Below are positions 63,540 to 64,000 of a stretch of DNA of 64,000 nucleotides, one piece after another. The stretch is from NCBI RefSeq assembly GCF_900109075.1, contig NZ_FNYS01000007.1, forward strand, positions 1 through 64,000, given 5' to 3'. Positions within the stretch are counted from its first letter, which is position 1, and the number at the start of each line of letters is the position of its first letter. Below the pieces are notes generated by a model. The model ran no database searches. It had not been told where the DNA came from and saw nothing but the letters and a program-made list of their open reading frames with translations. This stretch comes from Myroides marinus. GTDB lineage: Bacteria > Bacteroidota > Bacteroidia > Flavobacteriales > Flavobacteriaceae. A program made the translations under genes and the position numbers.

Positions 63540-64000
63540 TTACTGATATTTTTCTACATATGCACCTAAACCATCGCGTTGTCCACTACCAACAGCCTCG
63601 AATTTCCATTCTCCATTTCTTTCATATATTCTTCCGAATTCAACAGCAGTTTCGATAGAGAAGTCCTCGTCTAACTCATATTTTAATAATTCTTCTTTAG
63701 AATTAGTATCTACAATACGTATAAATGAGTTCCTAACTTGTCCAAAGTTTTGTTTTCGTGATTCTGCTTCATGAATAGTTACTACCACAATAATCTCTTT
63801 TACCTTTGAATCTATTTTAGTCAAATCAATTAAAATTTGTTCATCATCCCCATCTCCATCTCCAGTAAGATTATCTCCAGTATGAATAACTGCTTCCTCA
63901 GGTGATTTAAGATTGTTATAAAAAATAAAGTGACTATCACTAACTAATTTTTTATTTTCTCCTAATAAAAATACCGATGCATCTAAATCAAAAGCACCTC
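63540..64000 (-). CDS. TerD-family Ca2+-binding protein (cut by window end)
   Basis: The C-terminal 153 codons of a TerD protein; the frame continues off the window. It opens with GAFDLDASVFLLGENKKLVS, then FYNNLKSPEEAVIHTGDNLT and GDGDGDDEQI, the Ca2+-binding Asp motifs, then RNSFIRIVD and VGSGQRDGLGAYVEKYQ. A frame starting at 63824 (MTKIDSK) is internal to it. TerD domains are cytosolic stress proteins of tellurite/phage/colicin resistance. Confidence 0.93.
   Translation of the reverse strand, partial: GAFDLDASVFLLGENKKLVSDSHFIFYNNLKSPEEAVIHTGDNLTGDGDGDDEQILIDLTKIDSKVKEIIVVVTIHEAESRKQNFGQVRNSFIRIVDTNSKEELLKYELDEDFSIETAVEFGRIYERNGEWKFEAVGSGQRDGLGAYVEKYQ

Noticed and set aside
63540..63824. 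A complete 94-residue protein
   Set aside because: The frame stays open upstream with TerD motifs, so the ATG at 63824 is internal.
56765..64000. Ter operon on a recent mobile element
   Set aside because: No integrase, transposase, tRNA or direct repeat was found, and the base composition matches the surroundings.
1..64000. rRNA or tRNA genes
   Set aside because: No cloverleaf with a GGTTC-A-type arm or rRNA motif was found on reading either strand; a covariance search would be decisive.

Overview
The window is AT-rich chromosomal DNA from a member of the Bacteroidota, most likely a Flavobacteriaceae close to Myroides or Flavobacterium. The evidence is indirect: several promoters have the Bacteroidota form TTG-N19-TAnnTTTG, upstream regions lack strong Shine-Dalgarno sequences, and there are DUF4374 and SusC-like secretion families, bacilliredoxin YtxJ, a fused aspartokinase-homoserine dehydrogenase and LES-type lipoproteins. 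No rRNA, tRNA, CRISPR array, insertion sequence or integrase was recognised.

Layout. 1-1.4 kb: a partial rfbB facing a family 2 glycosyltransferase. 1.4-7.4 kb: a four-gene iron/siderophore operon (TonB-dependent receptor, DUF4374 lipoprotein, enterochelin-esterase-like hydrolase, YncE-like propeller) behind a good promoter flanked by two palindromes. 7.6-16.3 kb: a complete kdp potassium-uptake operon with kdpF, two more tiny membrane ORFs, a porin and a split KdpD. A sigma-54-like -24/-12 box lies upstream, and an NtrC-type regulator lies nearby at 18-19.3 kb. Between them is a SatD/DUF3307 pair preceded by three evenly spaced palindromes. 19.5-23 kb: lpxD, small membrane and hypothetical genes, and a metallo-beta-lactamase-fold hydrolase whose 3' tail is duplicated nearby.

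23.2-28.2 kb: the thrABC operon, preceded by an unannotated 49-codon Thr/Ser-rich leader peptide and a terminator with a competing hairpin, i.e. a transcription attenuator. 28.4-35.6 kb: a CBS-domain membrane protein, a three-gene DUF1963-like/DUF2199/SUKH-like cluster, an acetyltransferase, and secreted or lipoprotein hypotheticals. 35.6-42.2 kb: a TetR regulator with matching operators at three gene starts, an aldehyde dehydrogenase, a MerR/hydrolase divergent pair and a broken hydrolase. 42.6-55.6 kb: glyA, fahA, a four-helix protein, a SUKH protein, two paralogous lipoproteins around an SDR gene, a divergent DUF2892-like/DsrE pair with two CRP/FNR-like sites, ytxJ and clpB.

55.7-64 kb: a TerC-type protein, then a Ter phospho-signalling operon transcribed toward lower coordinates: TerD (cut by the window end), TelA, an unknown protein, two von Willebrand A proteins, a PP2C phosphatase and a kinase with a zinc ribbon.

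The least-described systems are the threonine attenuator, the SatD regulator with its operator array, the kdp control circuit with its micro-ORFs, and the DsrE/DUF2892 redox module. All function calls come from reading motifs by eye; no database search was possible.
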